DNA of 64,000 bases. Origin: Nodosilinea nodulosa PCC 7104 (GTDB lineage: Bacteria > Cyanobacteriota > Cyanobacteriia > Phormidesmidales > Phormidesmidaceae). The stretch is taken from NCBI RefSeq assembly GCF_000309385.1, contig NZ_JH976537.1:5539463-5603462 (forward strand). Direction: 5' to 3'. Below the pieces are notes generated by a model that had not been told where the DNA came from, searched no databases, and was given only the letters and a program-made list of their open reading frames with translations. Below are positions 27,446-36,700 of the stretch, in pieces; the stretch's first letter is position 1; each line of letters begins with the position of its first letter. The position numbers and the translations under genes are program-made.

Positions 27446-27856
27446 ATGAAACTAAACCCCTATCTGAGTTTTGATGGCAACTGTGAAGCCGCCTTTAAGT
27501 TTTACGAAAAGGTATTGGGCGGCAAAGTCGGCGGCATGATGACCTACGGAGAGTCACCCATGGCAGAGCAAACATCCCCTGATTGGCACGGCAAAGTCAT
27601 GCACGTCTACATGACCCTGGGCGATCAGGAGATCATGGGGGCCGACTCCCCCCCAGACTACTTTGAAGCGTCCCAGGGCATGTCCGTATTGATTAGCACT
27701 GAGGACGCCGCCGAGGCCGAGCGCGTCTTTGAGCAGCTGGCTGAAAACGGCACCGTCAAAATGCCCATTCAGGAAACGTTTTGGGCCGACCGATTTGGCA
27801 TGCTGGTGGACCAATTCGGCACCCCCTGGATGATCAACTGCAGCAAAACGGCCTGA
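27446..27856 (+). CDS. VOC-family PhnB-like protein
   Basis: A 136-residue VOC protein of the PhnB/3-demethylubiquinone-methyltransferase-like type: PYLSFDGNCEAAFKFYEKVL, the GGMMTYGESPM loop, HVYMTLGDQEIMGADSPP, a helix with EDAAEAERVFEQLAENG and the terminal FWADRFGMLVDQFGTPWMIN. These are the standard blocks of this family, often annotated as glyoxalase-like. AGGAGG precedes the ATG at 8 bases. It is a separate VOC subtype from the gene at 26825; the two probably represent linked but independent genes with a repeat between. Confidence 0.92.
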   Translation: MKLNPYLSFDGNCEAAFKFYEKVLGGKVGGMMTYGESPMAEQTSPDWHGKVMHVYMTLGDQEIMGADSPPDYFEASQGMSVLISTEDAAEAERVFEQLAENGTVKMPIQETFWADRFGMLVDQFGTPWMINCSKTA

Positions 27857-28018
27857 GCAAAACTATTGCCCAGGGCTTTGTCAAACTAAAGCATCGCAAG
27901 GGTTCACAGTCTTGGGAAATAGCCGTCTCGCCGTCCATCCAGGGCGCGTAGAATGCCTATCCCACTAGGCATCTACCCCTTGGCTAGGCCCCAGTGCACC
28001 GGACAGTATCTAAATGAC

Positions 28019-28067
28019 AGCCCCCAACCTGCTGCCCTAGTTCCGCTTAGGCGCCAGGTTGGGGGCT
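28019..28067 (+). terminator. Strong hairpin, likely terminator after the PhnB-like gene
   Basis: Perfect 13-bp arms AGCCCCCAACCTG (28019-28031) and its complement (28055-28067) with a 23-base loop, followed by TTTG. Stem is very stable but the T run is short, so it may act as an RNA-stabilising end or bidirectional terminator. Confidence 0.55.
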
Positions 28068-28154
28068 TTGACGCTCATTTGAGCAGGCAGTGCCTCCGAC
28101 GAGCATTCACGGCAGAACCCTGAAACCAGGAGCAGCGAATACTGAACCGGCGTT

Positions 28155-28272
28155 CTAGGGCTTAATACTTAAAGGCTGAAATATGCCGACTATTCCAGCT
28201 CGCCCGGCTCCCTAGCTCCCCTGCTCCCCCGCGATTGAAAATAGCCGCCACACTTGTGCCCCAGTCCACTAG
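28155..28272 (+). repeat. Small interspersed repeat family 2, copy 2
   Basis: A 118-bp element from CTAG (28155-28158) to CTAG (28269-28272). It contains the inner inverted pair GCCGACTATTCCAGC and GATTGAAAATAGCCGCC, so it can fold into a long stem. It does not touch a stop codon. Confidence 0.75.
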
Positions 28273-28504
28273 CCCTTGCAACCGGGAGCCTGCAACCTGG
28301 CCCTTTCAAACGTGGCTAAAGCAAGTCAAATCGGGCAAAACTTGACATTTCTCCGTCACAGGTTTGCCATAGGGATTCTTTAAGGTGAAATTGCACCGGA
28401 TAGAGCGCTGCATCTCAAGGCTTTTGAGTGACTTCCCTGAGTGGACCCAGTGCGGCGGTTCTGTCCCTATGCCTTTCTTTGCAGCAATTCAGGAGAACAC
28501 TTTA

Positions 28505-29809
28505 ATGAAGACCGATTCTCGCCCCATTCCCGATCGCCCTGAGGTTTCCGCCAACGGCAACATGCCAGGTAATCAGTTTGACCCCCAGCACAAATCTCAG
28601 TTCCCCAAAAAGCTCGCCACATCCCTGGCCCTGGTCTTTTTGGGAGCAGGAATTGCCACCGGGCTGGGTTACGAGTTCCATCAGGTGACCCAGGGCCCCA
28701 CGCCCGTGCAGGCCGCTGACAACCCTGTGCCGTCGGTGGCGCCCTCGAACTCGACCGCCCTGGCCGCCGCCGCCACCAATCCCAACTTTATTGAATCGAT
28801 CGTGAATCAGGTGGGGCCAGCGGTGGTGCGCATTGACTCCAGCCGCACCGTTGCCACCCAAATGCCCGACGCCTTTAACGATCCCTTCTTTCGTCAGTTC
28901 TTTGGCAATCAGGTGCCTCAGCAGCCTGCCGAGCGCACCGAACGGGGTGTCGGGTCAGGATTTATCATCAACGGCGATGGCCGCATTATCACCAACGCCC
29001 ACGTGGTAGACGGTGCCGACACGGTTAAGGTTACCCTCAAGGATGGCCGCAGCTTTGACGGCAAGGTGCTGGGCGAAGACACCGTTACCGATGTGGCGGT
29101 GATTCAGGTTGCCGCCAAAGGCCTGCCCACGGTGCCGGTGGGCAATTCAGATCAGCTCCACCCAGGGGAATGGGCGATCGCGATCGGTAACCCCCTGGGG
29201 CTTGACAACACCGTCACCGCTGGCATTGTCAGCGCCACCGGGCGATCTAGCGGCCAGGTGGGCGTCCCCGACAAGCGGGTTGACTTTATCCAGACCGATG
29301 CCGCCATCAACCCCGGTAACTCCGGTGGGCCATTGCTCAATGCCCAGGGTCAGGTGATCGGCATGAACACCGCCATTATTCAGGGCGCCCAAAGCATTGG
29401 TTTTGCCATCCCCATCAATCAGGTGCAGCAGATTGCCGATCAGCTGGCGAGCAAGGGCAAGGTTGACCACGCCTACCTGGGCATTCAGATGGTGACACTC
29501 ACCCCCGACGTGAAAAAGAGCCTCAACAGCGACCCCAACAGCGGTCTCAGCGTCAGCGAAGACCACGGCGTTTTAGTGGCTCGGGTGATGCCCGACTCGC
29601 CAGCGGACAAGGCCGGGCTGCGGGCCGGGGACGTCATTCAGCAAATTGGCGACCAGCCTGTCACCGAGGCCGCCCAGGTGCAGAGCATTGTAGAGGGCAC
29701 CTCGCTGAGCAGCCGCCTGCGGATTCAGCTCCAGCGCAACGGCCAGACTGAAACCATCACCGTGCAGCCGGGGGCGTTTCCGGTTGAGTCCCAGGACCAG
29801 CAGGGCTAA
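28505..29809 (+). CDS. HtrA/Deg-family periplasmic serine protease
   Basis: A 434-residue trypsin-like protease of the HhoA/HhoB/HtrA group. One N-terminal membrane or signal helix (about residues 35-53) precedes the protease domain with catalytic His in [11 protein letters not shown], Asp in [10 protein letters not shown] and Ser in [12 protein letters not shown] single PDZ domain (about 330-430) begins at [20 protein letters not shown]. One PDZ and this signal layout fit cyanobacterial periplasmic Deg proteases. AGGAG 11 bases before the ATG at 28505 decides the start over the upstream GTG. It handles misfolded periplasmic proteins. Confidence 0.95.
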   Translation: MKTDSRPIPDRPEVSANGNMPGNQFDPQHKSQFPKKLATSLALVFLGAGIATGLGYEFHQVTQGPTPVQAADNPVPSVAPSNSTALAAAATNPNFIESIVNQVGPAVVRIDSSRTVATQMPDAFNDPFFRQFFGNQVPQQPAERTERGVGSGFIINGDGRIITNAHVVDGADTVKVTLKDGRSFDGKVLGEDTVTDVAVIQVAAKGLPTVPVGNSDQLHPGEWAIAIGNPLGLDNTVTAGIVSATGRSSGQVGVPDKRVDFIQTDAAINPGNSGGPLLNAQGQVIGMNTAIIQGAQSIGFAIPINQVQQIADQLASKGKVDHAYLGIQMVTLTPDVKKSLNSDPNSGLSVSEDHGVLVARVMPDSPADKAGLRAGDVIQQIGDQPVTEAAQVQSIVEGTSLSSRLRIQLQRNGQTETITVQPGAFPVESQDQQG

Positions 29810-29831
29810 CCTCCCAGGGAACTGAGCTGGC

Positions 29832-29869
29832 CCGGCGGGGCGAAGGGCTACAGCTCTTCGCCCCGCCGG
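29832..29869 (+). terminator. Terminator hairpin of the Deg protease gene
   Basis: Perfect 14-bp GC-rich arms CCGGCGGGGCGAAG (29832-29845) and complement (29856-29869) with a 10-base loop, 22 bases after the stop codon and followed by AGCGTTTTGG. A classic intrinsic terminator stem with a weak T tract. Confidence 0.7.
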
Positions 29870-30020
29870 AGCGTTTTGGGGAGCTTAGCGTTTGGCCACT
29901 GGGCGTCAAAATCAATATCATTTCATTGCTTTAGCTGCACAGCACTAAACTACGCGTACTGTAATGGAGGTATTTGTCAATCTAAACGTAAACAACCCAG
30001 CCACCCGGTAGAGCCAACCC

Positions 30021-30809
30021 ATGGAAAAGAATTTGCCCCCCACCGGAGAAGAACGCCAGGTGCAGGCCCTGGGTGGCGCCACCATTGACGGCACGCCGAT
30101 CGCCTACATCATTGTCCTGGCCGCCGTGGTTACGGCCCTGGCCTTTATTCCTTTTTCGGTGGTGCTGGCCTCGGGCGGCAGCATGCCCCTGAGCCAGAGT
30201 ATTTTTCCCCTTTTGGGCTGGCTGCTGGGGCCGCTGGCAGGGGCGCTGGCCAGCGGTATTGGCACTCTGATTGGCGTCTTTTTTGCCCCCTACACGGCGG
30301 GGGTGCCCTTTGTGTCGGTGTGGGGGGCGGTGCTGGCCAGCTTTGCGGCGGGCACCATGGTTTTGGGCGGCAGTCGTCGCTACTGGTACCTGGGGCTGAC
30401 GGCGCTGTTTGTGCTTCAGTACTGCCTCTACGGATTTCATGCGATCGCCCAAAACGGCGTTTCCCCCGGGGTGTTCATCGCCGGTTCCTTTGTCGACTGG
30501 TCGGGGCTGGTGCTGTTTGTGCTGCCCACCCGCACCCTGTTTGCCCGCTGGATCAATGGCTCTAATGTTGCCCTGGTGGCGGTGGGCCTGTTTTTGGGCA
30601 CCTGGATGGTGTGGGGGGTGACCCACCTGAGCGAGACCACCATCACCTACTTCATGTTTAACTGGCCCGAGGAGGTCTGGATTACCCTGATCCCGATTAT
30701 TCCGGTCGAAAATTTAATTCGCTCCACAACGGCAGCCGTGATTGGCACCGGGGTGATTTCGGGTCTGCGGGCGATGAATTTGGTCAAGCCTCAGCAAGCC
30801 CTGTACTGA
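30021..30809 (+). CDS. ECF transporter substrate-binding (S) component-like membrane protein
   Basis: A 262-residue integral membrane protein with about six helices, including IAYIIVLAAVVTALAFIPFS, the GWLLGPLAGALASGIGTLIG pair and VALVAVGLFLGTWMVWG. The PLAGALASGIGTLIG loop-helix is typical of S components (EcfS), which bind a vitamin or metal. It sits 6 bases before a fused EcfA gene and the EcfT gene, completing a dedicated ECF module. I cannot name the ligand. A rather hydrophilic 30-residue N-terminus is unusual for S components. Confidence 0.75.
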   Translation: MEKNLPPTGEERQVQALGGATIDGTPIAYIIVLAAVVTALAFIPFSVVLASGGSMPLSQSIFPLLGWLLGPLAGALASGIGTLIGVFFAPYTAGVPFVSVWGAVLASFAAGTMVLGGSRRYWYLGLTALFVLQYCLYGFHAIAQNGVSPGVFIAGSFVDWSGLVLFVLPTRTLFARWINGSNVALVAVGLFLGTWMVWGVTHLSETTITYFMFNWPEEVWITLIPIIPVENLIRSTTAAVIGTGVISGLRAMNLVKPQQALY

Positions 30810-30815
30810 GCCTCC

Positions 30816-32546
30816 ATGGATATTGTTGCCAAGCTCGATCGGGTCTCCTATCAGTATCCCGGCGCGGCTGCCCCGGTGCTAAAAGATATTTCCCTTACCA
30901 TTCACCGGGGGGAGTTTCTCGGCATTGTCGGCCCCACCGGGGCGGGCAAAACCACCCTCTGCCTGGCGCTGAACGGCATTGTGCCTCAGTTTTACGGGGG
31001 CCGCTTCTTTGGCCACATTGCCGTCGCCGGGCTCGACACCCTCGACCATCCGGTCAGCCAGCTGGCCCGCTGCGTGGGCATGGTGTTTGAGGACCCCGAA
31101 ATTCAGCTGACCGGCACCTCGGTCGAAAACGAAATTGCCTTTGCCCTCGAAAATCTGCGGGTGCCTCGGGCTGAAATTCTGGCCCGCATTCCCAGGGTGC
31201 TGGCCGCCGTGCGCCTGGCGGGCTTTGAGCAAAAGAACCCCCAGGAGCTGTCGGGAGGGCAAAAGCAGCGCCTGGCGATCGCCGCCGCCCTGGCCCTACA
31301 GCCCGACCTGCTGGTGCTCGACGAACCCACCTCCCAGCTCGACCCGATTGGCACCCAGGAGGTGTTTGCCACGGTGCAGGCGCTCAAGCAGGAGCTGGGG
31401 GTCACCATTGTCATGGTCTCCCACGCCGCCGAGGAAATGGCCGAGTTTACCGATCGCATCGCCCTGCTCTCCGAGGGGCGCCTCGCCGCCCTCGGCCCCC
31501 CCGAGGATATCTACGCCCAGGTGGATCTGCTGGAGCACTACCACCTGCGCCCGCCCCAGGTGGCCGACACCTACCACCAGCTCGATCGGCGGGGCATTAC
31601 GATGGCCGCCGTGCCGGTGACGTTGGACAAGGGCCTGGCGGCCCTGCCTGCCCTCCAGATCAGCGATCGCCTGCTGCCGCCGCCCGAGTTTCCGCCGCCT
31701 GCCCCCAGCCCTACCCCCCCGATTCTTTCGGCCCAAAACCTCACCCACGTCTACACCAGCGGCACCGAGGCCCTGCGCGACGTTTCGGTGGCGATTCACC
31801 CCGGCGAGTACGTGCTGATTGTGGGCCAAAACGGGGCGGGCAAGAGCACCCTGGTCAAGCACTTTCTCAACCTGCTGCAGCCGACGGCGGGTGCGGTGCG
31901 GGTGGGCGATCGCGACACCCGCCACCTCTCGGTCAGCGACCTGGCCCGCTCGATTGGCTACCTGGCCCAAAACCCCGACAACCAGATCTTCAACACCACC
32001 GTCGAAAAAGAAGTCGCCTTTGCTCTGCCCTACCTGGGCTACTCCGCCGAGGCCGTCAAGCGAGAGAGCCTGCGGGCGCTCAAGGCGATGGGGCTGTGGG
32101 GCGATCGCGCCGCCCACCCCCTCTCCCTGCCCAAGGGCGAGCGTTCCCGCATCGTGATCGCGGCCCTGCTGGCCATGCAGCCCGACATCATTATTTTTGA
32201 CGAGCCCACCACCGGGCAAGACTACCGGGGCGCAAAAGCGATTCTGGAGGTCAGCCGCCAGCTCCACCAGCTGGGCAAAACCGTGATTGTGATTACCCAC
32301 CACCTGTACCTGATGCCCGACTATGCCCAGCGGGCGATCGTCATGGGCCAGGGCACGATTTTGCTGGATGCCCCCCTGCGCCAGGCCTACCACCAGAGCG
32401 AGGTGCTGCAATCGACCTACCTGGTGCCGCCCCAGGCGGTGCAGCTGGCCCAGGAGCTGAGCCGTCTGAGCGGGCAAACCTATCCGCTGATTACCCCGGC
32501 GGAGGTAGCCCGCTGCTTTCGCCCCCGCCAGGAGAGCAGCCAGTAA
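30816..32546 (+). CDS. ECF transporter ATPase, two fused ABC domains (EcfA-EcfA')
   Basis: A 576-residue protein with two ABC domains. Domain 1 (about 1-240): Walker A GPTGAGKTT, signature LSGGQKQR, Walker B LLVLDEPTSQLDP. Domain 2 (about 300-530): Walker A GQNGAGKST, Walker B IIIFDEPTTGQD, but the signature is LSLPKGERSR rather than LSGGQ, so one composite ATP site may be weak. A Pro-rich linker (about 290-305) joins them. Fused A-A' proteins power group-I/II ECF importers. The stop overlaps the EcfT start by one base (TAATG). Confidence 0.92.
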   Translation: MDIVAKLDRVSYQYPGAAAPVLKDISLTIHRGEFLGIVGPTGAGKTTLCLALNGIVPQFYGGRFFGHIAVAGLDTLDHPVSQLARCVGMVFEDPEIQLTGTSVENEIAFALENLRVPRAEILARIPRVLAAVRLAGFEQKNPQELSGGQKQRLAIAAALALQPDLLVLDEPTSQLDPIGTQEVFATVQALKQELGVTIVMVSHAAEEMAEFTDRIALLSEGRLAALGPPEDIYAQVDLLEHYHLRPPQVADTYHQLDRRGITMAAVPVTLDKGLAALPALQISDRLLPPPEFPPPAPSPTPPILSAQNLTHVYTSGTEALRDVSVAIHPGEYVLIVGQNGAGKSTLVKHFLNLLQPTAGAVRVGDRDTRHLSVSDLARSIGYLAQNPDNQIFNTTVEKEVAFALPYLGYSAEAVKRESLRALKAMGLWGDRAAHPLSLPKGERSRIVIAALLAMQPDIIIFDEPTTGQDYRGAKAILEVSRQLHQLGKTVIVITHHLYLMPDYAQRAIVMGQGTILLDAPLRQAYHQSEVLQSTYLVPPQAVQLAQELSRLSGQTYPLITPAEVARCFRPRQESSQ

Positions 32547-33409
32547 TGGGATTTTCCTCCTTTCAAACCGTCACCCGCGACTCGCTGTTCACCCGCCTCG
32601 ACTTTCGCACCAAGCTGGTGATGCTGGTGACGATCACGCTGATCGCCTTTACCTGGGAAAGCCCGATCGCCGGAGGGCTGCTGGCCCTGGCAGTGGCGAT
32701 CGCCTGCCTGCTGGCCGGGGTCAGACTCACCTACCTGGGCACGGTGCTGAAGGTGATGTTCCCCTTCTATATCTTTTTGCTGCTGAGCATGGGGTTCTTT
32801 AACGTTGACCAGGTCAAGCTGCTGACCGGCAAAACCGAGCTGACGCCGCTGCTGAGCCTGCCCGCCAGCTGGGCGCTGATCGGCGGAGCCACCATGAGCG
32901 TCGAGGGCACCCTCTACGGCCTGAATATCGTGTTTAAGACCCTGACCATGGTGCTGATCATTCCCCTGGCCATTTTCACCACCGACGTCAACCAGATGAC
33001 CATCGGCATGGTGCGGGCCAAAATTCCCTACAAAATCGTGTTTATTTTCTCCTCAACCCTGCGCTTTGTGCCGCTGCTGCTGGGGGAAGTGCAGTCGATC
33101 ATCGAGGCCCAGCGCCTGCGGGGGCTAGACTTTGAGCGCATGAACTGGTTCAAGCGGGGCCGGGTCTATGCCGCCATTGCCGTGCCGCTGATCCTCAACG
33201 CCCTGGCCAAGTCGCAGCAGCTCGAAATTGTGCTGCAATCGAAGGGGTTTTCCGGCAGCCCCCACCGCACCTACCTGCACGAATCGACCCTGGCCCCTGT
33301 GGACTACGCCCTGATCGGTGGCTTTGTCGCCCTGTTTGCTGGCGCGATCGCGGTGTACGTGGGGTTGGGCGTGGGCAAGTTTTACTGGCTGCTGGGTTCA
33401 GCGGGTTAA
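32546..33409 (+). CDS. ECF transporter transmembrane (T) component, EcfT/CbiQ family
   Basis: A 287-residue membrane protein with helices around 27-70, 75-90, 120-150 and 240-280. The two cytoplasmic coupling motifs of EcfT are visible as EAQRLRGLDF and LQSKGFSG (the X-R-G / X-K-G motifs), which contact the ATPase grooves. It is translationally coupled to the fused ATPase. Together S, A-A' and T look like a complete importer of unknown substrate; no riboswitch could be recognised upstream of the S gene. Confidence 0.92.
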   Translation: MGFSSFQTVTRDSLFTRLDFRTKLVMLVTITLIAFTWESPIAGGLLALAVAIACLLAGVRLTYLGTVLKVMFPFYIFLLLSMGFFNVDQVKLLTGKTELTPLLSLPASWALIGGATMSVEGTLYGLNIVFKTLTMVLIIPLAIFTTDVNQMTIGMVRAKIPYKIVFIFSSTLRFVPLLLGEVQSIIEAQRLRGLDFERMNWFKRGRVYAAIAVPLILNALAKSQQLEIVLQSKGFSGSPHRTYLHESTLAPVDYALIGGFVALFAGAIAVYVGLGVGKFYWLLGSAG

Positions 33410-33454
33410 AAATTGCTGCCAGCACTGCTTTGCTGAACGCTTGCCTTGCCGCTC

Positions 33455-33544
33455 CAGGAGCAGACCTGGTTAAGACCTGTCTCCCATGAACGTTCAAACG
33501 TTTGAACGTCTCTGGATGTCCTAACCAACATGACTATGGTTATA
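33455..33544 (-). repeat. Palindromic repeat family 1, copy B (inverted orientation)
   Basis: Read on the minus strand it starts TATAACCATAGTCATGTTGG at 33544, then ACATCCAGA and a palindrome with a perfect 20-bp core (33490-33509, half ACGTTCAAAC), then GGGAGACAGGTCT as in copy D. It lies 45 bases after the EcfT stop. Confidence 0.8.
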
Positions 33545-33571
33545 CGTCGGAAATGTGTCAGGCCGCCAGAA

Positions 33572-34552
33572 TTAAGAGACCTCTAGACCAATTTTTCCTA
33601 AGAAATCGCCGCTCTCCATTAATTCGTGGGCTTTGGCCACCTCGCTTAGCTTAAAGACAGAATCTACGTGGGGCAAACACTGATTCGCCGCCAGAATTGG
33701 CCAGACATTTTTAGATAGAGAGGCGGCAATGTCTCCCTTTTCGAGCTGAGTTCTGGCCCGCAGGGTAGAACCCATTAGTTTCAGGCGCTTTTGGATGAAC
33801 GGCATAATTCTAAATTCAGGTATGATTGCTCCCCCCATCGCGCCAATGATGATCAATCTGCCGTCCTTTGCTAGCGCCGCGCAGTTTGGCTCAAAGTAGG
33901 AGGCACCGACAATATCGAATACAACATCTACCCCCCGCTGCTGAGTTGCGCTCAACACTACGTCAACGAAATCTTGGGTTTTATAGTTGATGGCTATGCC
34001 GCCCAGGCTCTCGATAAATTGACACTTGCGATCGCTGCCAGCGGTGGCAAATGCGTTTATGCCAAAGGCTTGGCACAGCATCAGCGCGGTGGAACCGATG
34101 CCGCTCGACCCGCCGTGAAGCAGCACACTCTCGCCCGAGGTGGCCTTTCCCATTGAGAACAGGTTGGCCCACACCGTAAAAAACGTTTCAGGAATGGCTG
34201 CGCCAGTTGTAAAGTCCACATTGTCGGGCAGGGGGAGGGTTTGAGAGGCGGGCGCAGCGACTTACTCTGCGTAGCCACCGCCATTGCAAAGGGCAACAAC
34301 CCGCTGGCCGGGCTGAAACCAACTGGCCTGCGCGCCCGCCTCGGCAATGATGCCTGCCACTTCTAAGCCCAGGATGGGGCTGGCATCCGCTGGCGGTGGG
34401 TAGGCTCCCTGGCGCTGAAGAATATCGGGGCGGTTGACCCCGATCGCTTTGACCTGAATCAGGACTTGATCGTCTTTAATGTCGGGCACAGGCGACTCAG
34501 CCAGGTATAGGACGCTGGGCTCACCCGGTTGGTCAAATGCTGCGTGCTGCAT
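33572..34552 (-). pseudogene. NAD(P)H:quinone oxidoreductase (zeta-crystallin type), split by one in-frame stop
   Basis: A 326-codon medium-chain dehydrogenase/reductase frame. The N-terminal part (34552-34265) encodes MQHAAFDQPGEPSVLYLAE and on to GQRVVALCNGGGYAE; the next codon is TAA (34264-34262), after which the same frame continues without shift as VAAPASQTLPLPDNVDFTTG and the Rossmann part with GSSGIGSTAL. Relatives have Tyr at the stop position (AEY), so one TAC/TAT to TAA change explains it. No other defect is seen, so it is either a recent pseudogene or a sequencing error. Related enzymes reduce quinones with NADPH. A MerR gene lies 290 bases upstream. Confidence 0.9.
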
Positions 34553-34732
34553 GGTAGGAGGTATGTCCTGAGTTGTGGATTGCGCCCTGCTCGTGGAAGT
34601 ACCTTACGCTACGCCGGCCAATTAAAAATCGACCAAAAGCTGGAGGTTGCGCCCCGGCGCTGCCCATTTTTTGCGATCGCTGCTGCAGCCAGAGCGAAGG
34701 TCTGAGCTGAGTCCCGCTAGGTAAAAGGAGTT

Positions 34733-34843
34733 CTAGGACTCGAAGGCTGAAATACACCGACTATTCCAACGCGCACGGCTCCCTCGCTCCCCTGCTCCCT
34801 CGCGATTGGAAATAGTCGCCACACCTGCGCCGCGATCTACTAG
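34733..34843 (+). repeat. Small interspersed repeat family 2, copy 3
   Basis: A 111-bp element from CTAG (34733-34736) to CTAG (34840-34843). Inner inverted pair CGACTATTCCAACGCG and CGCGATTGGAAATAGTCG gives a near-perfect stem. Its right CTAG provides the MerR stop codon on the minus strand. Confidence 0.8.
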
Positions 34844-35268
34844 GCCGGAGCGGTGAGGGGAATCGCCTCGATCAGGGGGCAAATGTCTCCCGGCTGGGGG
34901 TGGGGGTGATTGGCGGCCCAGCGATCGCGGTACCGTTCGAGTTCAGCCTTAAACACCACCATCTCGCTGATCTGGGCCTCAAGCTGCTGAATTTTGCCCT
35001 GCAATAGCTCCTGGACAAACTCACAGGGCACGTCGCCCTGGTGGTGCACCGTCAGCACTTCGCCAATATCGTCGAGGGAAAAGCCCAGAGCCTGGGCTTT
35101 TTTAATAAACTGCACCTGCCGCACCGTTTCGGGCGGGTAGTAGCGATAGCTGTTGTCCCCCCGCGCCGACTGAATTAGCCCCAGGCTTTCGTAGTAGCGC
35201 AGGCCCCCCACGGCCACGCCCGTCTGCTTGGACACTTCTCCAATTTTTAGGCCAGTGACGGCTGCCAT
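34840..35268 (-). CDS. MerR-family transcriptional regulator
   Basis: A 142-residue MerR regulator. The HTH and wing (residues about 6-70) include LKIGEVSKQTGVAVGGLRYY, ESLGL and YRYYPPETVRQVQFIKKAQ. A long dimerisation helix follows. Cysteines are at about 83 (VPCEFV) and 131 (DICPLIE), reminiscent of metal-responsive MerR proteins such as CueR/ZntR, but the full ligand set is not obvious. It may control the adjacent quinone oxidoreductase, which would fit a redox or electrophile response (inference). Its stop codon TAG lies in the end of a family-2 repeat. Confidence 0.9.
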   Translation of the reverse strand: MAAVTGLKIGEVSKQTGVAVGGLRYYESLGLIQSARGDNSYRYYPPETVRQVQFIKKAQALGFSLDDIGEVLTVHHQGDVPCEFVQELLQGKIQQLEAQISEMVVFKAELERYRDRWAANHPHPQPGDICPLIEAIPLTAPA

Positions 35269-35358
35269 GTTTTTTTCCCCAGCACTGGCTTTAGTCTAAA
35301 CGCTACAGCTGGCTATAGCATCAAGGCCGGGAGGCGGTTTTACGGCCACAGTCACTTG

Positions 35359-35428
35359 TATAGCCATAGTCGCGCTGGTTAGCACATCCAGAAACCCTAT
35401 GACCGTTCAAACGCTTGAACGGTCATAG
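35359..35428 (+). repeat. Palindromic repeat family 1, copy C
   Basis: Starts TATAGCCATAGTCGCGCTGG, then CACATCCAGAAACC and a 32-bp palindrome (35397-35428; half CTATGACCGTTCAAAC) with one mismatch pair at the centre. Compared with copy D, A-to-C in the left arm is matched by T-to-G in the right arm. The right TIR seen in copies A and D is missing; the vWA gene ends 4 bases later. Confidence 0.8.
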
Positions 35429-35431
35429 CGG

Positions 35432-36700
35432 TTAGGGGGTATCCATGGAGCGGCGGGGCTTAGATTTGCCCGTGCGAGTCATGTTAAAAGACTGAGAAAA
35501 TGCCTTCTTGCGGGCGCTGGCCACGTTGCCGCTTTGGTAGTCAGCTTCTAGATCTTGCAAAATAGCCTGCTCCTCCAGCAGCGCCTGACTGGGGGCCATG
35601 GCCTGCATCGCCACCCGGGCATTGGCCAAAGAAACGCCAGCGGCGGCGTAGTCGCCCTGGTCGGAGTACATCACCGCCTCCCGGCGGGCGCGGGCGGCCA
35701 TCAGCAGGGCGACCTGCTCTTGAACCACCGGATCGGCGGGAAAATCACTAAACTGCTCGGGGCTGACCAGGGGTAGCGTCAGCTCTGCCCGCAGCACCTG
35801 CCGCCCTGGCTGGTCGGCATCATCCCAGGCCAGGCGCACCTGCATGAGGGCATGGGGCTGGCTCAGGGCCGGAACTTGCAGCCGCACTACGACCTGAATG
35901 GGAGCGCCGACCATCAGGTTGGGCAGCTTATAGCGCTGGGTAGTCGTTTGGTCAAAGTCGTTCAGCAGGTCCATGACCGTGACACCACAGCTGGTCTCAA
36001 TCCCCAGGCTGACCCGCTGGCCCAGGGTGGCGGCCAGGCCGGAGAGTTCGGTTTCAAAAATGGTCGGCAGCTGGTCGGCAGATTCGATATGGAAAAAGTT
36101 GCCGTCACCGCTGCGGGCCATCGCCGCCAGCAGATCTTCGCTGTAGTCATTGCCAATGCCCAGGGCGGTGGTGCTAACGCCGCGCTCAGCCAGCCCGTGA
36201 ACGTCACTGGCGATCGCATCGGGGCGGGTTTCGCCCACATTGGCCAGCCCATCAGAGAGCACAATGACGCGATTGAGCTGGGCGGGGTTGAGGTACTGGC
36301 TCACCTGCACGCCGCCTTCTACCCAACCCGCGTGGAGAGCCGTGGACCCCCGCGAATGCACCTGGCTCACTTTTTCGAGCAGCGCGTGTTTGTCTGTCGC
36401 CAGGGTGCTCGGCACCAGGGTTTCAATGCGGTCGTCAAAGAGCACCACGCTAATGCGATCGCAGGGAAGCAGGTTTTCGATCGCAAAGCGGGCGGCTTCG
36501 CGGGCGTAGTGCATCTTTTGCCCCTGCATAGAGCCGGAGCGATCGATGGCTAGGCTCAGGTTTAGCGGCATTCGGTCGGCGTTTCGGGCGACAGCCGGGG
36601 GCGTGATTCGCACCAGCACATCCAGGGTCATGGGCTGATCGGCGACGATCGCAGCGTGGAGAGGAATCAGCTCGATCGCAGGCAGGGTGGTTTGGGTCAT
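35432..36700 (-). CDS. von Willebrand factor type A domain protein
   Basis: A 422-residue protein with a vWA domain at about residues 40-215: the MIDAS motif DRSGSMQG (about 52-59), the Thr in GSTALHAG and Asp in LSDGLANVG. The remainder (about 215-360) is beta-rich, and the C-terminus ends in a basic tail. There is no signal peptide or membrane helix, so it is probably cytoplasmic. Its ATG overlaps the stop of the upstream MerR-like gene by four bases (ATGA, 36697-36700). Many cyanobacterial vWA proteins of this kind are uncharacterised; metal-dependent protein binding is the likely property. Confidence 0.9.
   Translation of the reverse strand: MTQTTLPAIELIPLHAAIVADQPMTLDVLVRITPPAVARNADRMPLNLSLAIDRSGSMQGQKMHYAREAARFAIENLLPCDRISVVLFDDRIETLVPSTLATDKHALLEKVSQVHSRGSTALHAGWVEGGVQVSQYLNPAQLNRVIVLSDGLANVGETRPDAIASDVHGLAERGVSTTALGIGNDYSEDLLAAMARSGDGNFFHIESADQLPTIFETELSGLAATLGQRVSLGIETSCGVTVMDLLNDFDQTTTQRYKLPNLMVGAPIQVVVRLQVPALSQPHALMQVRLAWDDADQPGRQVLRAELTLPLVSPEQFSDFPADPVVQEQVALLMAARARREAVMYSDQGDYAAAGVSLANARVAMQAMAPSQALLEEQAILQDLEADYQSGNVASARKKAFSQSFNMTRTGKSKPRRSMDTP

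Larger units (their letters stand above)
27857..28504. other. Long intergenic region upstream of the Deg protease
   Basis: Contains the hairpin at 28019-28067, the family-2 repeat at 28155-28272 and about 230 bases of leader before the protease. No coding frame is convincing; a GTG-initiated extension from 28385 is open but lacks coding character. Confidence 0.5.

Noticed and set aside
29870..30020. Vitamin riboswitch before the ECF operon
   Set aside because: Only about 150 bases, with no recognisable conserved core of cobalamin, thiamine or other known riboswitches.
31296..32477. 393-codon antisense frame in the fused EcfA gene
   Set aside because: Antisense shadow in GC-rich DNA with no domains; the ABC motifs on the plus strand are complete.
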